DNA from: Actinomadura hallensis
GTDB lineage: Bacteria; Actinomycetota; Actinomycetes; Streptosporangiales; Streptosporangiaceae
Assembly (NCBI RefSeq): GCF_006716765.1
Contig: NZ_VFPO01000001.1
Location: forward strand, 3,968,001-4,032,000
Reading direction: 5' to 3'
Length of the DNA stretch: 64,000 nucleotides
The notes under the pieces were generated by a model. It was not told where the DNA came from. It did not search any database and saw only the letters and a program-made list of their open reading frames with translations. Made by a program: the position numbers and the translations under genes. Below, piece by piece: positions 1 through 7,325 of this stretch; position 1 is the first letter of the stretch; each line of letters begins with the position of its first letter.

Positions 1-2
1 CG

Positions 3-920
3 CGGCTGGAACGGGCCGCCGCGCGCGGGGGCCGGGCCGCGGCGGCCGCGGTCGCCGGGATCGACGAGCTGTCGCTGACCCTCGCGGGGGCGCAGCTCGG
101 CATCACGATGTGCTCCCTCGGCCTCGGCCTGGTGTCCGAGCCGGTGTTCGCCGCGACCCTCACGCCGCCGATCCACGCGCTGGGGCTGCCGGAGGGCGCG
201 GCGCACGCGGCCGCTTTCGTCATCGCCCTCGCGGTGGTGACGTTCCTGCACATGGTGGTCGGCGAGATGGCGCCCAAGTCGTGGGCGATCACGGACCCGG
301 AGCGCTCGGCGACCCTGCTCGGCCTGCCGTTCCGCGCGTTCACCACCGTCGCGCGCCCGGTGCTGGCCGTGCTGAACGGCTCGACGAACCTGCTGCTGCG
401 CATGATCGGCGTCCGCCCGGTCGGCGCGCAGGAGGTGGCGCGGACGCCGGAGCAGCTGCGCAGCATCGCGGAGGACTCGCGGCGCCTCGGGCTGATCGAG
501 GACACCGAGCTGACGCTGCTCACCACCGCGCTGGACGCGCCGCGCGCACCCCTCGCCGACCTCGTCGTCCCCGTCTCGGAGATCGTCTCGGTGCCGCCGT
601 CCGCGACGCCGCAGGAGGTCATCGACACCGCCGCCCGCACCGGCCGGCTCCGGATCATGCTGAGGGGCTCTGGGGCCGGGGCCGCGCGCATGGTGCACGT
701 CCGGGACGCCTACCTGGCGCGTGCGCGCGGCCTCGGCACCACGGCCGGGGAGCTGGCCCATCCGGTGCCGGCGATCCCGGCCGGGACCCCGGCGGGCGAG
801 GCCATGGCCACGCTGAAGGCGCACCACAGCCATCTCGGGCTCGTCGTGGCGCCGGACGGCGCCATCGCCGGCATGGTCACCCTGGACGACCTGCTCACCA
901 CCCTGCTCACCGTCCGCTGA
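3..920 (+). CDS. CNNM/CorC-type (HlyC-like) membrane protein, 3' part
   Basis: The frame is open from base 3 with no start in the window, so the N-terminus lies upstream. The visible part is the second half of a DUF21 (CNNM) transmembrane domain (motif AQLGIT, then hydrophobic stretches and VVGEMAPKSWAI), followed by a cytoplasmic CBS pair ending in GMVTLDDLL. Proteins of this family are implicated in Mg2+/Co2+ efflux or tolerance, and the CBS pair usually senses adenine nucleotides. No CorC_HlyC tail is seen after the CBS pair. The family call is firm; the substrate is not visible. Confidence 0.85.
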   Translation, partial: RLERAAARGGRAAAAAVAGIDELSLTLAGAQLGITMCSLGLGLVSEPVFAATLTPPIHALGLPEGAAHAAAFVIALAVVTFLHMVVGEMAPKSWAITDPERSATLLGLPFRAFTTVARPVLAVLNGSTNLLLRMIGVRPVGAQEVARTPEQLRSIAEDSRRLGLIEDTELTLLTTALDAPRAPLADLVVPVSEIVSVPPSATPQEVIDTAARTGRLRIMLRGSGAGAARMVHVRDAYLARARGLGTTAGELAHPVPAIPAGTPAGEAMATLKAHHSHLGLVVAPDGAIAGMVTLDDLLTTLLTVR

Positions 921-938
921 ACCGCGGGACCCGGCTGC

Positions 939-984
939 GTCAACATCAGTTGACACGCGCCCGCTGTCAACCTACATTGACAGC
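939..984 (+). promoter_or_regulatory. Leaderless promoter overlapped by two palindromic operators
   Basis: Two inverted repeats lie side by side: GTCAAC-N4-GTTGAC (939-954) and TGTCAA-N6-TTGACA (965-982). TTGACA at 950-955 and TACATT at 973-978, 17 bp apart, form a plausible -35/-10 pair. It would place the transcript start at about 984-986, on the ATG at 985. There is no room for a ribosome binding site, so the mRNA would be leaderless. The repeats cover both promoter elements, which suggests repression, possibly by the HTH product itself (inference). Confidence 0.65.
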
Positions 985-1218
985 ATGAGCGATGGAGTGA
1001 CGCTCGCCCGGGAGGCGAGCAGCCGGGACCCCGCGGTCGGGCTGCGGGCCGTCCGCGCGCTGCGCGAGCTGGCCGAGCGGCTGGAGGCCCTCCAGGTCGC
1101 CAACGCCCGCGACCAGGGCTGGTCCTGGCAGGAGATCGCGGTCTGCCTCGGCGTGAGCCGGCAGGCCGTCCACAAGAAGCACGGCGGCGGCCGCCGCCTC
1201 CTCAGGAAGGAGGAATGA
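985..1218 (+). CDS. Small helix-turn-helix DNA-binding protein
   Basis: This 77-residue protein has an N-terminal helix rich in Arg/Leu and a helix-turn-helix near residues 48-68 (WQEIAVCLGVSRQAVHKKHG), followed by a basic tail. The ATG is the first codon after a palindromic operator, with no Shine-Dalgarno, so leaderless translation is likely. The stop is 4 bp before the next gene, a Clp N-domain protein, and that gene's AGGAGG lies inside this one. HTH proteins next to orphan Clp_N proteins are a recurrent actinobacterial pair. It is probably the autoregulator of this two-gene operon. Confidence 0.85.
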   Translation: MSDGVTLAREASSRDPAVGLRAVRALRELAERLEALQVANARDQGWSWQEIAVCLGVSRQAVHKKHGGGRRLLRKEE

Positions 1219-1222
1219 CTCG

Positions 1223-1780
1223 ATGTTCGAGCGTTTCACCACGGACGCGCGGGCGGCCGTCACCGGAGCCCAGACCGAGGCGCGCGACCTGGGCGACCAC
1301 CACATCGGCACCGGGCACGTCCTGCTCGCCATCGTGCGGGGCGGCGGCGCCGTGGCCCGCGTCCTCCACGAGCAGGGCCTGGACGCCGACGACCTGCGGA
1401 CGAGGCTCGCCCGGTTCAACGCGGCCGGCGGCGACGCCCTCGACGCCGACGCGCTGAAGAGCATCGGCATCGACCTCGACGCCGTCCGGGAGGCCGCCGA
1501 GGAGGCCTTCGGCGAGGGCGCGCTCGACGTCCCCGCCGGGAAGCTCCCGCGCCTGCGCCGCGGGCACATCCCCTTCACCCCGGAGGCGAAGAAGGCCCTC
1601 GAACTGAGTCTGCGGCACGCGATCCGGCTCAGGCAGAAGGAGATCCGCAGCGGGCACCTCGTCCTCGGCATGCTGCACGACGACACCACCGTCGCGGCAC
1701 GGCTCACGGCCGGCACGGGCGTGCGGGTGAGCGACCTGCGCGACCGCGTCGAACGGCTGCTGACGTCCGACGCGGCCTGA
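1223..1780 (+). CDS. Clp N-terminal domain protein (orphan, no ATPase)
   Basis: The 185-residue protein starts MFERFTTDAR and shows two copies of the Clp_N repeat, at roughly residues 1-75 (HHIGTGHVLLAIV) and 95-180 (IPFTPEAKKALE, SGHLVLGML). This is the substrate/adaptor-binding module of ClpC/ClpA, but no AAA+ domain follows, so it cannot unfold proteins itself. It may be an adaptor or decoy for ClpC, or a stress sensor. The start is fixed by AGGAGG about 10 bp upstream. It follows the HTH gene by 4 bp and is presumably co-transcribed. Confidence 0.9.
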   Translation: MFERFTTDARAAVTGAQTEARDLGDHHIGTGHVLLAIVRGGGAVARVLHEQGLDADDLRTRLARFNAAGGDALDADALKSIGIDLDAVREAAEEAFGEGALDVPAGKLPRLRRGHIPFTPEAKKALELSLRHAIRLRQKEIRSGHLVLGMLHDDTTVAARLTAGTGVRVSDLRDRVERLLTSDAA

Positions 1781-2347
1781 TCACCGCCCGAACGTCTCGG
1801 TCAGGACCGCGGCGCACGCCGCCCTGCGGCGCGGATCGTCCGGGAAGCGGCGGCGGCACTCGGCGGCGATCCAGGACGGGGCGGCCGGCCGGTCCGGGCG
1901 CCCGGCCCGCGGACGGGACGGGGGGCCGGGGCGGGACGGCGGGCCGGGGCGGGACGGGCGCGTGCGGGGCCTGAAGCCGCGCGGCCGGGACTCGCGCGGC
2001 CGAACCCCACGCGGCCGGGAGTCGCGGGAGGGGGCGGAACCCGCCCTGCGGGACGGTCCGTCCGGCTTCACCGCGCGGCTCTCGGACGGCGCCTCCTCCG
2101 GCCCCGGTGCGGCCGGGGGCGCCGGTGCGGGCCGCGGCGCGACCGGCGGCGACGACGAAGGCGCGGCGGACGAGGAGGCGGCCGGGGTCACCGTGCTGCC
2201 CGGCGCCGCCGCGATCGCCGCATAGCCGGCGGTGAGGGCCAGCCCGGCGCCGAGGACGGCCGCGGCGAAGGCGCGGCGCGGACGGGCGGGCGGCCGCGGC
2301 TCGGCGCGGGTGAATCCGGCGGGCGGGAGGTCGGAGGAAAGACGCAC
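1781..2347 (-). CDS. Pro/Arg/Ser-rich membrane-anchored hypothetical protein
   Basis: The 188-residue protein is not recognised. It has a basic N-terminus (to about residue 25), one hydrophobic segment (AAAVLGAGLALTAGYAAIAAA), and then a long low-complexity Ala/Pro/Ser and Arg/Pro/Gly region with repeats of SRPRG and PSRPGPPSRP type. It ends in a more ordered cysteine-containing tail (ECRRRFPDDPRRRAACAAV). It is likely a type II membrane protein or secreted protein with a disordered linker. It converges on the Clp_N gene, whose TGA adjoins it. Codon usage matches the neighbours, which supports a real gene. Confidence 0.6.
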   Translation of the reverse strand: MRLSSDLPPAGFTRAEPRPPARPRRAFAAAVLGAGLALTAGYAAIAAAPGSTVTPAASSSAAPSSSPPVAPRPAPAPPAAPGPEEAPSESRAVKPDGPSRRAGSAPSRDSRPRGVRPRESRPRGFRPRTRPSRPGPPSRPGPPSRPRAGRPDRPAAPSWIAAECRRRFPDDPRRRAACAAVLTETFGR

Positions 2348-2437
2348 CCCCCGATCGTCACGCTGAGCACCCGTCCCGCTACGGCGATCGCGCAGACCGT
2401 TGCCACCTCGATATGCGCCGCCGCCCCGGGCCGGCTC

Positions 2438-3259
2438 CTACTCGGCGTCCTGCCTTTCGGCCGGGGCGACCGTGAAGCGGCGGAGGCGCAGCGCCGGGTT
2501 CTTCTCGCGGACGGCGGCGACGCGCTCCGGCGACACCTCCGCGGCCACCACGCCGGAGCCCTCCCCCAGCCCGGCCGACACCACGCCCATCGGGTCCACG
2601 ACCATGCTGTTCCCGGCGCCGAACGGGGCGCACTGCCCCGCCGCCGCGACGTAGACGGTGTTCTCGATGGCGCGGGCGCGGACCAGCGTCCGCCAGTGGT
2701 CCTCCTTCAGCGGCCCCGGCACCCAGGCGGCGGGCAGCGCGAGGACGTCGGCGCCCGCGTCGACGATCCGCCGCGTGACCTCGGGGAAGCGTACGTCGTA
2801 GCAGGTCTGCATGCCGAACGTGACGCCCTCGACCGTGAACGTCTCCGGGTCCGTGATCTCGCCGTGCCGGACGATCGCCGACTCCCGGTACCCGAACGCG
2901 TCGTACAGGTGGATCTTGCGGTACTCGGCGACGACGTCGCCGCCGGGACCGACCGCGACGAGCGTGTTGGAGATGCGGCCCGGCTCGTCCAGCCGCTCGT
3001 TGATCCCCGCGACGACGAACACGCCGTGCCGCCGCGCCACCTCAGCGAGCCCGCCGGCGAACGGGCCGTCGAGGGTCTCGGCCGAGTCGACGAACCGCTC
3101 GTCCAGCTTCGGCGCCGTGAACATCGCGAACTCGGGGAACACGACGACCCTCGCGCCGCGCTCCGCCGCCTCGCCCGTCAGCTTCCCGATCGCCGCGAGG
3201 TTCTCGTCCTTGTTGACGCCCGGCGCGAACTGCGCCACCGCGACCTGCACCATCCCCAT
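2438..3259 (-). CDS. Carbon-nitrogen hydrolase (nitrilase superfamily amidase)
   Basis: The 273-residue protein spans the whole nitrilase fold. The catalytic triad is visible: Glu43 in FPEFAMF, Lys115 in YRKIHLYDAF, and Cys153 in QTCYDVRFPE. The KIHLYDAFGYRES pattern resembles the Nit/omega-amidase branch that hydrolyses deaminated glutathione or alpha-keto acid amides; the substrate is inferred. It is cytoplasmic. The start may be residue 1 or Met3. It lies downstream of the helicase gene on the same strand with a 71-bp gap that carries tandem repeats. Confidence 0.88.
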   Translation of the reverse strand: MGMVQVAVAQFAPGVNKDENLAAIGKLTGEAAERGARVVVFPEFAMFTAPKLDERFVDSAETLDGPFAGGLAEVARRHGVFVVAGINERLDEPGRISNTLVAVGPGGDVVAEYRKIHLYDAFGYRESAIVRHGEITDPETFTVEGVTFGMQTCYDVRFPEVTRRIVDAGADVLALPAAWVPGPLKEDHWRTLVRARAIENTVYVAAAGQCAPFGAGNSMVVDPMGVVSAGLGEGSGVVAAEVSPERVAAVREKNPALRLRRFTVAPAERQDAE

Positions 3260-3278
3260 GCTCCCTGCTCACGCTCCG

Positions 3279-3338
3279 GCCCGCGCCACGTCCGTCCGTG
3301 CCACATCCGCCCTTGCTACATGCGCCCTTGCTACATGC
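3279..3338. repeat. Four tandem 15-bp repeats
   Basis: Four head-to-tail 15-bp units fill the gap before the nitrilase gene: GCCCGCGCCACGTCC, GTCCGTGCCACATCC and two exact copies of GCCCTTGCTACATGC. The helicase stop codon (TAG on the minus strand, 3331-3333) lies in the last copy, and its duplicate recurs in the next. On the minus strand each exact copy contains an AAGGG followed by ATG. Confidence 0.85.
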
Positions 3339-5838
3339 GGTCGACGGCCGTCACGCGGATCACGGCCTCTCCCGCCTGGTCCGAGCCCACCAGGTCGACC
3401 TCGGCGCTGATCCCCCAGTCGTGGTGGCCCTCCGGGTCGTCGAACACCTGCCGGACGCGCCACAGCCCGTCCTCGGGGACCTCCTCGATCTGCAGCAGCT
3501 TCGGGCCCCGCGCGTCGGCCCCGGTGAGCAGCTCGTCATGCTCGGAGAAGTACCCGTCCATGGCCTCGGCCCACGCGTCGGCGCCGAATTCCGGGTCCAG
3601 CTCGCCGAGCTCCTCGTACTTCTCCAGCGCGGCCAGCTCCACCCGGCGGAACATCGCGTTGCGGACCAGCACCCGGAACGCCCGCGCGTTCGCGGTCACC
3701 TTCGCGACCCGCTCCTCGATCGGCTCGTCCACGTCCTCGTCGGACGGGTTCGCGAGCTGCTCCCACTCGTCCAGGAGGCTGGAGTCGACCTGCCGCACCA
3801 GCTCCCCGAGCCACTCGATGAGGTCGATCAGGTCGTCGGTCTTGATCGACTCGGGGACGGTCTGCTGCAGCGCCTTGTAGGCCCCCGACAGGTACCGCAG
3901 GACGAGGCCCTCGGCCCTGGCCAGCTCGTAGTACGAGATGTACTCGGTGAACGTCATCGCCCGCTCGTACATGTCCCGCACGACCGACTTCGGGCGCAGC
4001 GGATGGTCGCCCACCCACGGGTGCCCGGCGCGGTAGATGTCGTACGCGGCCTGGAGCTCCTCCTCCAGCGGCTTCGGGTGGTCGACCTCCTGGAGCAGCT
4101 CCATCCGCTCCTCGTACTCGATGCCCTCGGCCTTCATCTCCGCGACGGCCTCGCCCCGCGCCTTGTTGACCTGGGCCGCGAGGATCTGCCGCGGGTCCTC
4201 CAGCGTCGCCTCGATGATCGACAGCACGTCGAGCGCGTAGGACGGCGACGCCGGGTCGAGGATCTCGAACGCGGCGAGCGCGAACGTCGACAGCGCCTGG
4301 TTGAGCGCGAAGTCCTCCTGCAGGTCCACGGTGATCCGCGCGTACCGGCCCTGCTCGTCCGGCTCGGGCAGCACCTCGACGACGCCGGCCGCCAGCAGCG
4401 ACCGGTAGATCGCGATCGCCCGCGAGATGTGCCGGCGGCGCGCCGCGGGCTCCTCGTGGTTGTCGGTCAGCAGCCGCTTCATCGCCTGGAACGCGTTGCC
4501 GGGACGCGCGATCACCGACAGCAGCATCGCGTGGCTGACCTGGAACCGCGACCGGAGCATCTCCGGCTCGGCCTCCTGCAGCTTCTTGAAGACGTCCTCG
4601 TCCCACCCGACGAACCCCTCGGGCGGCTTCTTGCGCTGGACCTTGCGCCGCTTCTTCGGGTCGTCGCCCGCCTTGGCCAGCGCCTTCTCGTTCTCCACCA
4701 CGTGCTCGGGCGCCTGCGCGACGACGAACCCGACCGTGTCGAACCCGGCGCGACCGGCCCGCCCGGCGATCTGGTGGAACTCCCGGGCCCGCAGCCGCCG
4801 CACCCGGTGCCCGTCGTACTTGCTCAGCGCGGTGAACACCACCGTCCGGATCGGCACGTTGACGCCGACGCCGAGCGTGTCGGTGCCGCAGATGACCTTC
4901 AGCAGCCCGGCCTGCGCGAGCCGCTCCACGAGCCGCCGGTACTTCGGCAGCATCCCCGCGTGGTGCACCCCGATCCCGTGCCGCACGAACCGCGACAGGT
5001 TGCGCCCGAACTTCGTGGTGAACCGGAAGTTGCCGATCAGCTCCGCGATGCGCGCCTTCTCCGCCTTCGTGCACACGTTGATGCTCATCAGCGCCTGGGC
5101 GCGCTCGATCGCCGCCGCCTGCGTGAAGTGCACCAGGTACACCGGCGCCTTCTGCTCGGCCAGCAGCTCCTCGATCGTCTCGTGCAGCGGCGTGACCCGG
5201 TAGTCGTACACCAGCGGGACGGGACGCTCCGCCGACGTGACCACCGCCGTCTGCCGGCCCGTCCGCCGCGTCAGGTCCTTCTGGAAGAACGAGACGTCCC
5301 CGAGCGTGGCCGACATCAGCAGGAACTGGGCCTGCGGCAGCTCCAGCAGCGGGATCTGCCACGCCCACCCGCGCTCGGGCTCGGAGTAGAAGTGGAACTC
5401 GTCCATCACCACGACGCCGATGTCGGCGTCGGCGCCGTCCCTCAGCGCGATGTTGGCCAGGACCTCCGCCGTGCAGCAGATGATCGGCGCGTCGGCGTTC
5501 ACGCTCGCGTCGCCGGTCATCATGCCGACGTTGTCGCGCCCGAACATCTCGCACAGGTCGAAGAACTTCTCCGACACCAGCGCCTTGATCGGCGCGGTGT
5601 AGAAGCCGACCTCGTCCCTGGCGAGTCCCGCGAACAGCGCGCCCGCCGCGACCAGGCTCTTGCCGGAGCCCGTCGGCGTCGAGAGGATCACGTTCGACCC
5701 GGAGACGACCTCGATGAGCGCCTCCTCCTGTGCGGGGTACAGCGTGATGCCGCGCCCCGACACCCACCGCTCGAACGCCTCGAACAGCGAGTCGGCATCG
5801 GTGTCGTTTCCGGAGGGAAGTTCATCGATCAGGCTCAC
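3331..5838 (-). CDS. DEAD/DEAH-box RNA helicase with C-terminal DUF3516
   Basis: This is an SF2 helicase of about 835 residues. Walker A is TPTGSGKS at about residues 54-61, motif II is DEFH near 146-149, motif III is LMSATLGD, and the helicase C core carries HQIAGRAGRAGFD (motif VI). The long C-terminal half matches the DUF3516 family common in Actinobacteria. This subgroup is related to Ski2/Mtr4-like helicases, so an RNA processing or decay role is likely (inference). I chose the GTG at 5838 because family members begin SLIDELPSG. An upstream ATG at 5877 would add 13 residues, and neither has a strong ribosome site. Confidence 0.9.
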   Translation of the reverse strand: MSLIDELPSGNDTDADSLFEAFERWVSGRGITLYPAQEEALIEVVSGSNVILSTPTGSGKSLVAAGALFAGLARDEVGFYTAPIKALVSEKFFDLCEMFGRDNVGMMTGDASVNADAPIICCTAEVLANIALRDGADADIGVVVMDEFHFYSEPERGWAWQIPLLELPQAQFLLMSATLGDVSFFQKDLTRRTGRQTAVVTSAERPVPLVYDYRVTPLHETIEELLAEQKAPVYLVHFTQAAAIERAQALMSINVCTKAEKARIAELIGNFRFTTKFGRNLSRFVRHGIGVHHAGMLPKYRRLVERLAQAGLLKVICGTDTLGVGVNVPIRTVVFTALSKYDGHRVRRLRAREFHQIAGRAGRAGFDTVGFVVAQAPEHVVENEKALAKAGDDPKKRRKVQRKKPPEGFVGWDEDVFKKLQEAEPEMLRSRFQVSHAMLLSVIARPGNAFQAMKRLLTDNHEEPAARRRHISRAIAIYRSLLAAGVVEVLPEPDEQGRYARITVDLQEDFALNQALSTFALAAFEILDPASPSYALDVLSIIEATLEDPRQILAAQVNKARGEAVAEMKAEGIEYEERMELLQEVDHPKPLEEELQAAYDIYRAGHPWVGDHPLRPKSVVRDMYERAMTFTEYISYYELARAEGLVLRYLSGAYKALQQTVPESIKTDDLIDLIEWLGELVRQVDSSLLDEWEQLANPSDEDVDEPIEERVAKVTANARAFRVLVRNAMFRRVELAALEKYEELGELDPEFGADAWAEAMDGYFSEHDELLTGADARGPKLLQIEEVPEDGLWRVRQVFDDPEGHHDWGISAEVDLVGSDQAGEAVIRVTAVDRM

Positions 5839-5943
5839 CCCTCCATCCTGCCCCCATCCGCCCACTGCCCGCGTCATCGGCGGTCTCGCTCGCGGCGAAA
5901 GCGCAGGCTCCGCAGGGGCCCCGCCGCGGCCGGCCGTCAGGCG

Positions 5944-6540
5944 TCACACCACGTCGTGGCCGAACCTGGCTGCGAGCGGCTGCAGGTCGGGCTCCCCGAA
6001 GAACGCCCGCATCTCCTTGAACGCCGCGACCTTGTCCTCCCCGAACCGGCGCACGTGGCGGGCGTAGGTCTCGGCGGAGACGAACGACGGCGGGCTCGTC
6101 TTGCTGTGGAACTTGTCGGCGTACATCACGAGCCGTTCCTCCGCGGTCTCGGCCACGTAGTCGCCGGGCGGCACGGGCAGTCCCTGCCGCTCGATGTCCT
6201 CCCGCGTCAGGCCCATCCCGGTGTGGCGCGAGCAGAACCGGCAGAGCACCTCGGGCAGCCCCTCGTCGCGCAGCAACTCGTGCCCGAGCACCCCGTGCCG
6301 CACGTACTGCTCCGGCTCGAACGCGCCCGTCATGTCGTACAGCCGGTAGACCCCGATGTCATGCAGCAGGCACCCGGCGCGCACAAGCTCCACATCGACA
6401 TCGAGCCCGGCGGCCTCGATGATCTGCTCGGCGATCTCGCACACGATCACACAATGCGTCCAGACGACCTCGAACGCATCCGGCCCCGGCGCATACCTCT
6501 CATGCAGCGCCCGGATCTCCTCGTCCCCAGGAATCCGCAC
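5944..6540 (-). CDS. HD-domain phosphohydrolase family protein
   Basis: The 198-residue cytoplasmic protein has an HD-domain metal site: THC near residue 29, HDIG at about 60-63 (LLHDIGVYRLYD), and a later HELL/RHTGMG segment. Such stand-alone proteins are predicted metal-dependent phosphohydrolases acting on nucleotides or small phosphates; the substrate cannot be read from the sequence. It lies about 105 bp upstream of the helicase start on the same strand, so co-transcription is possible. Length is typical for the family. Confidence 0.85.
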   Translation of the reverse strand: MRIPGDEEIRALHERYAPGPDAFEVVWTHCVIVCEIAEQIIEAAGLDVDVELVRAGCLLHDIGVYRLYDMTGAFEPEQYVRHGVLGHELLRDEGLPEVLCRFCSRHTGMGLTREDIERQGLPVPPGDYVAETAEERLVMYADKFHSKTSPPSFVSAETYARHVRRFGEDKVAAFKEMRAFFGEPDLQPLAARFGHDVV

Positions 6541-6632
6541 GCCCCGACCCTATGCCGCTTCCGGCGGCGGCGGTTAGGGCAGGGCTCTCCGGCAAGAACG
6601 TGTGCTGGACGCCCACCGGAAGGGGAAGCGCG

Positions 6633-6809
6633 GTGAAGAAGCAGGACGACGAGGAGCCCGGCGCCAGCTCCGGCCGGGAGGACCAGCCGCACGAGCGCAC
6701 CGTGCCGGGCAGCGAGAGCGCCGCCGAAGGGTACGAGTCGGACGCGCAGAGCGGCACCCGCGAAGGCGACCCCATCGCCGGAGTGGAGACGGAACCCGAC
6801 GAGCCGTAA
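6633..6809 (+). CDS. Small acidic hypothetical protein
   Basis: This is a 58-residue, very acidic, hydrophilic protein (MKKQDDEEPGASS... to ETEPDEP) without cysteines or hydrophobic segments, so probably intrinsically disordered. I chose the GTG at 6633 because a purine-rich GGAAGGGGAAG lies just upstream. An in-frame ATG at 6552 would add 27 residues that look like noncoding translation. The function is unknown. Divergence from the HD-domain gene would place a promoter between them. Confidence 0.55.
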   Translation: MKKQDDEEPGASSGREDQPHERTVPGSESAAEGYESDAQSGTREGDPIAGVETEPDEP

Positions 6810-7325
6810 CCTACGACAGGGTCGCGAATCAAGGCGGCCAGGGTGAGCAGGTGCCGCACCGCATCTGGCTGTCCAGCCCGCTCAGGCACCACCGCGCAGC
6901 CAGGCCGCGGAGTCACTGCATGAACAGGGGAGCATGCGGATCCAGAGGATCCCGCCGATAACCGCGTCAGGAAAACGGTTGCGCTCAGGGTGAGCACACG
7001 CCGCCGATCAGCCCATCCAGCACAAGCATGGATAAAACGGGCATCGACACTTCCACTGAATCATGCGCGATTCTACGACGCTTTGTCCTGTAGTCGTACT
7101 CCAGAACGACGAAACCCTGCATTTCACGACCAGAACACCCCTCGAAACGAATGCGCAGCGCTAGATGCCCGGTATTGATACGTGCAAAGTTCGAGCGCGA
7201 ACGATTACATGGGGCCCGGTGTGGCTCTGGCGTCAGCCCCGCGCGTCAAGTGACACCCCCAAGCGAGCCGTCCGGCCGATGCCCCGGCGGACGGGTCGCG
7301 TCCCCCCAGAGAAAGGGCTGTCAGC
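6810..7325. other. Gene-poor spacer before the accessory island
   Basis: The 516 bp hold no convincing gene on either strand. From about 6960 to 7210 the base composition drops well below that of the flanks, with no codon bias in any frame. I see no tRNA, terminal repeat or recombinase. The last 60 bp are GC-rich again and carry AGAAAGGG before the GTG at 7326. It looks like a promoter/leader region or eroded sequence at the left edge of the island. Confidence 0.5.

Noticed and set aside
3298..6636. A 1112-codon plus-strand open frame opposite the helicase and HD genes
   Set aside because: It is antisense to two clear conserved genes and translates to Arg/Leu/Val/Pro-biased sequence without domains, which is typical of GC-rich shadow frames.
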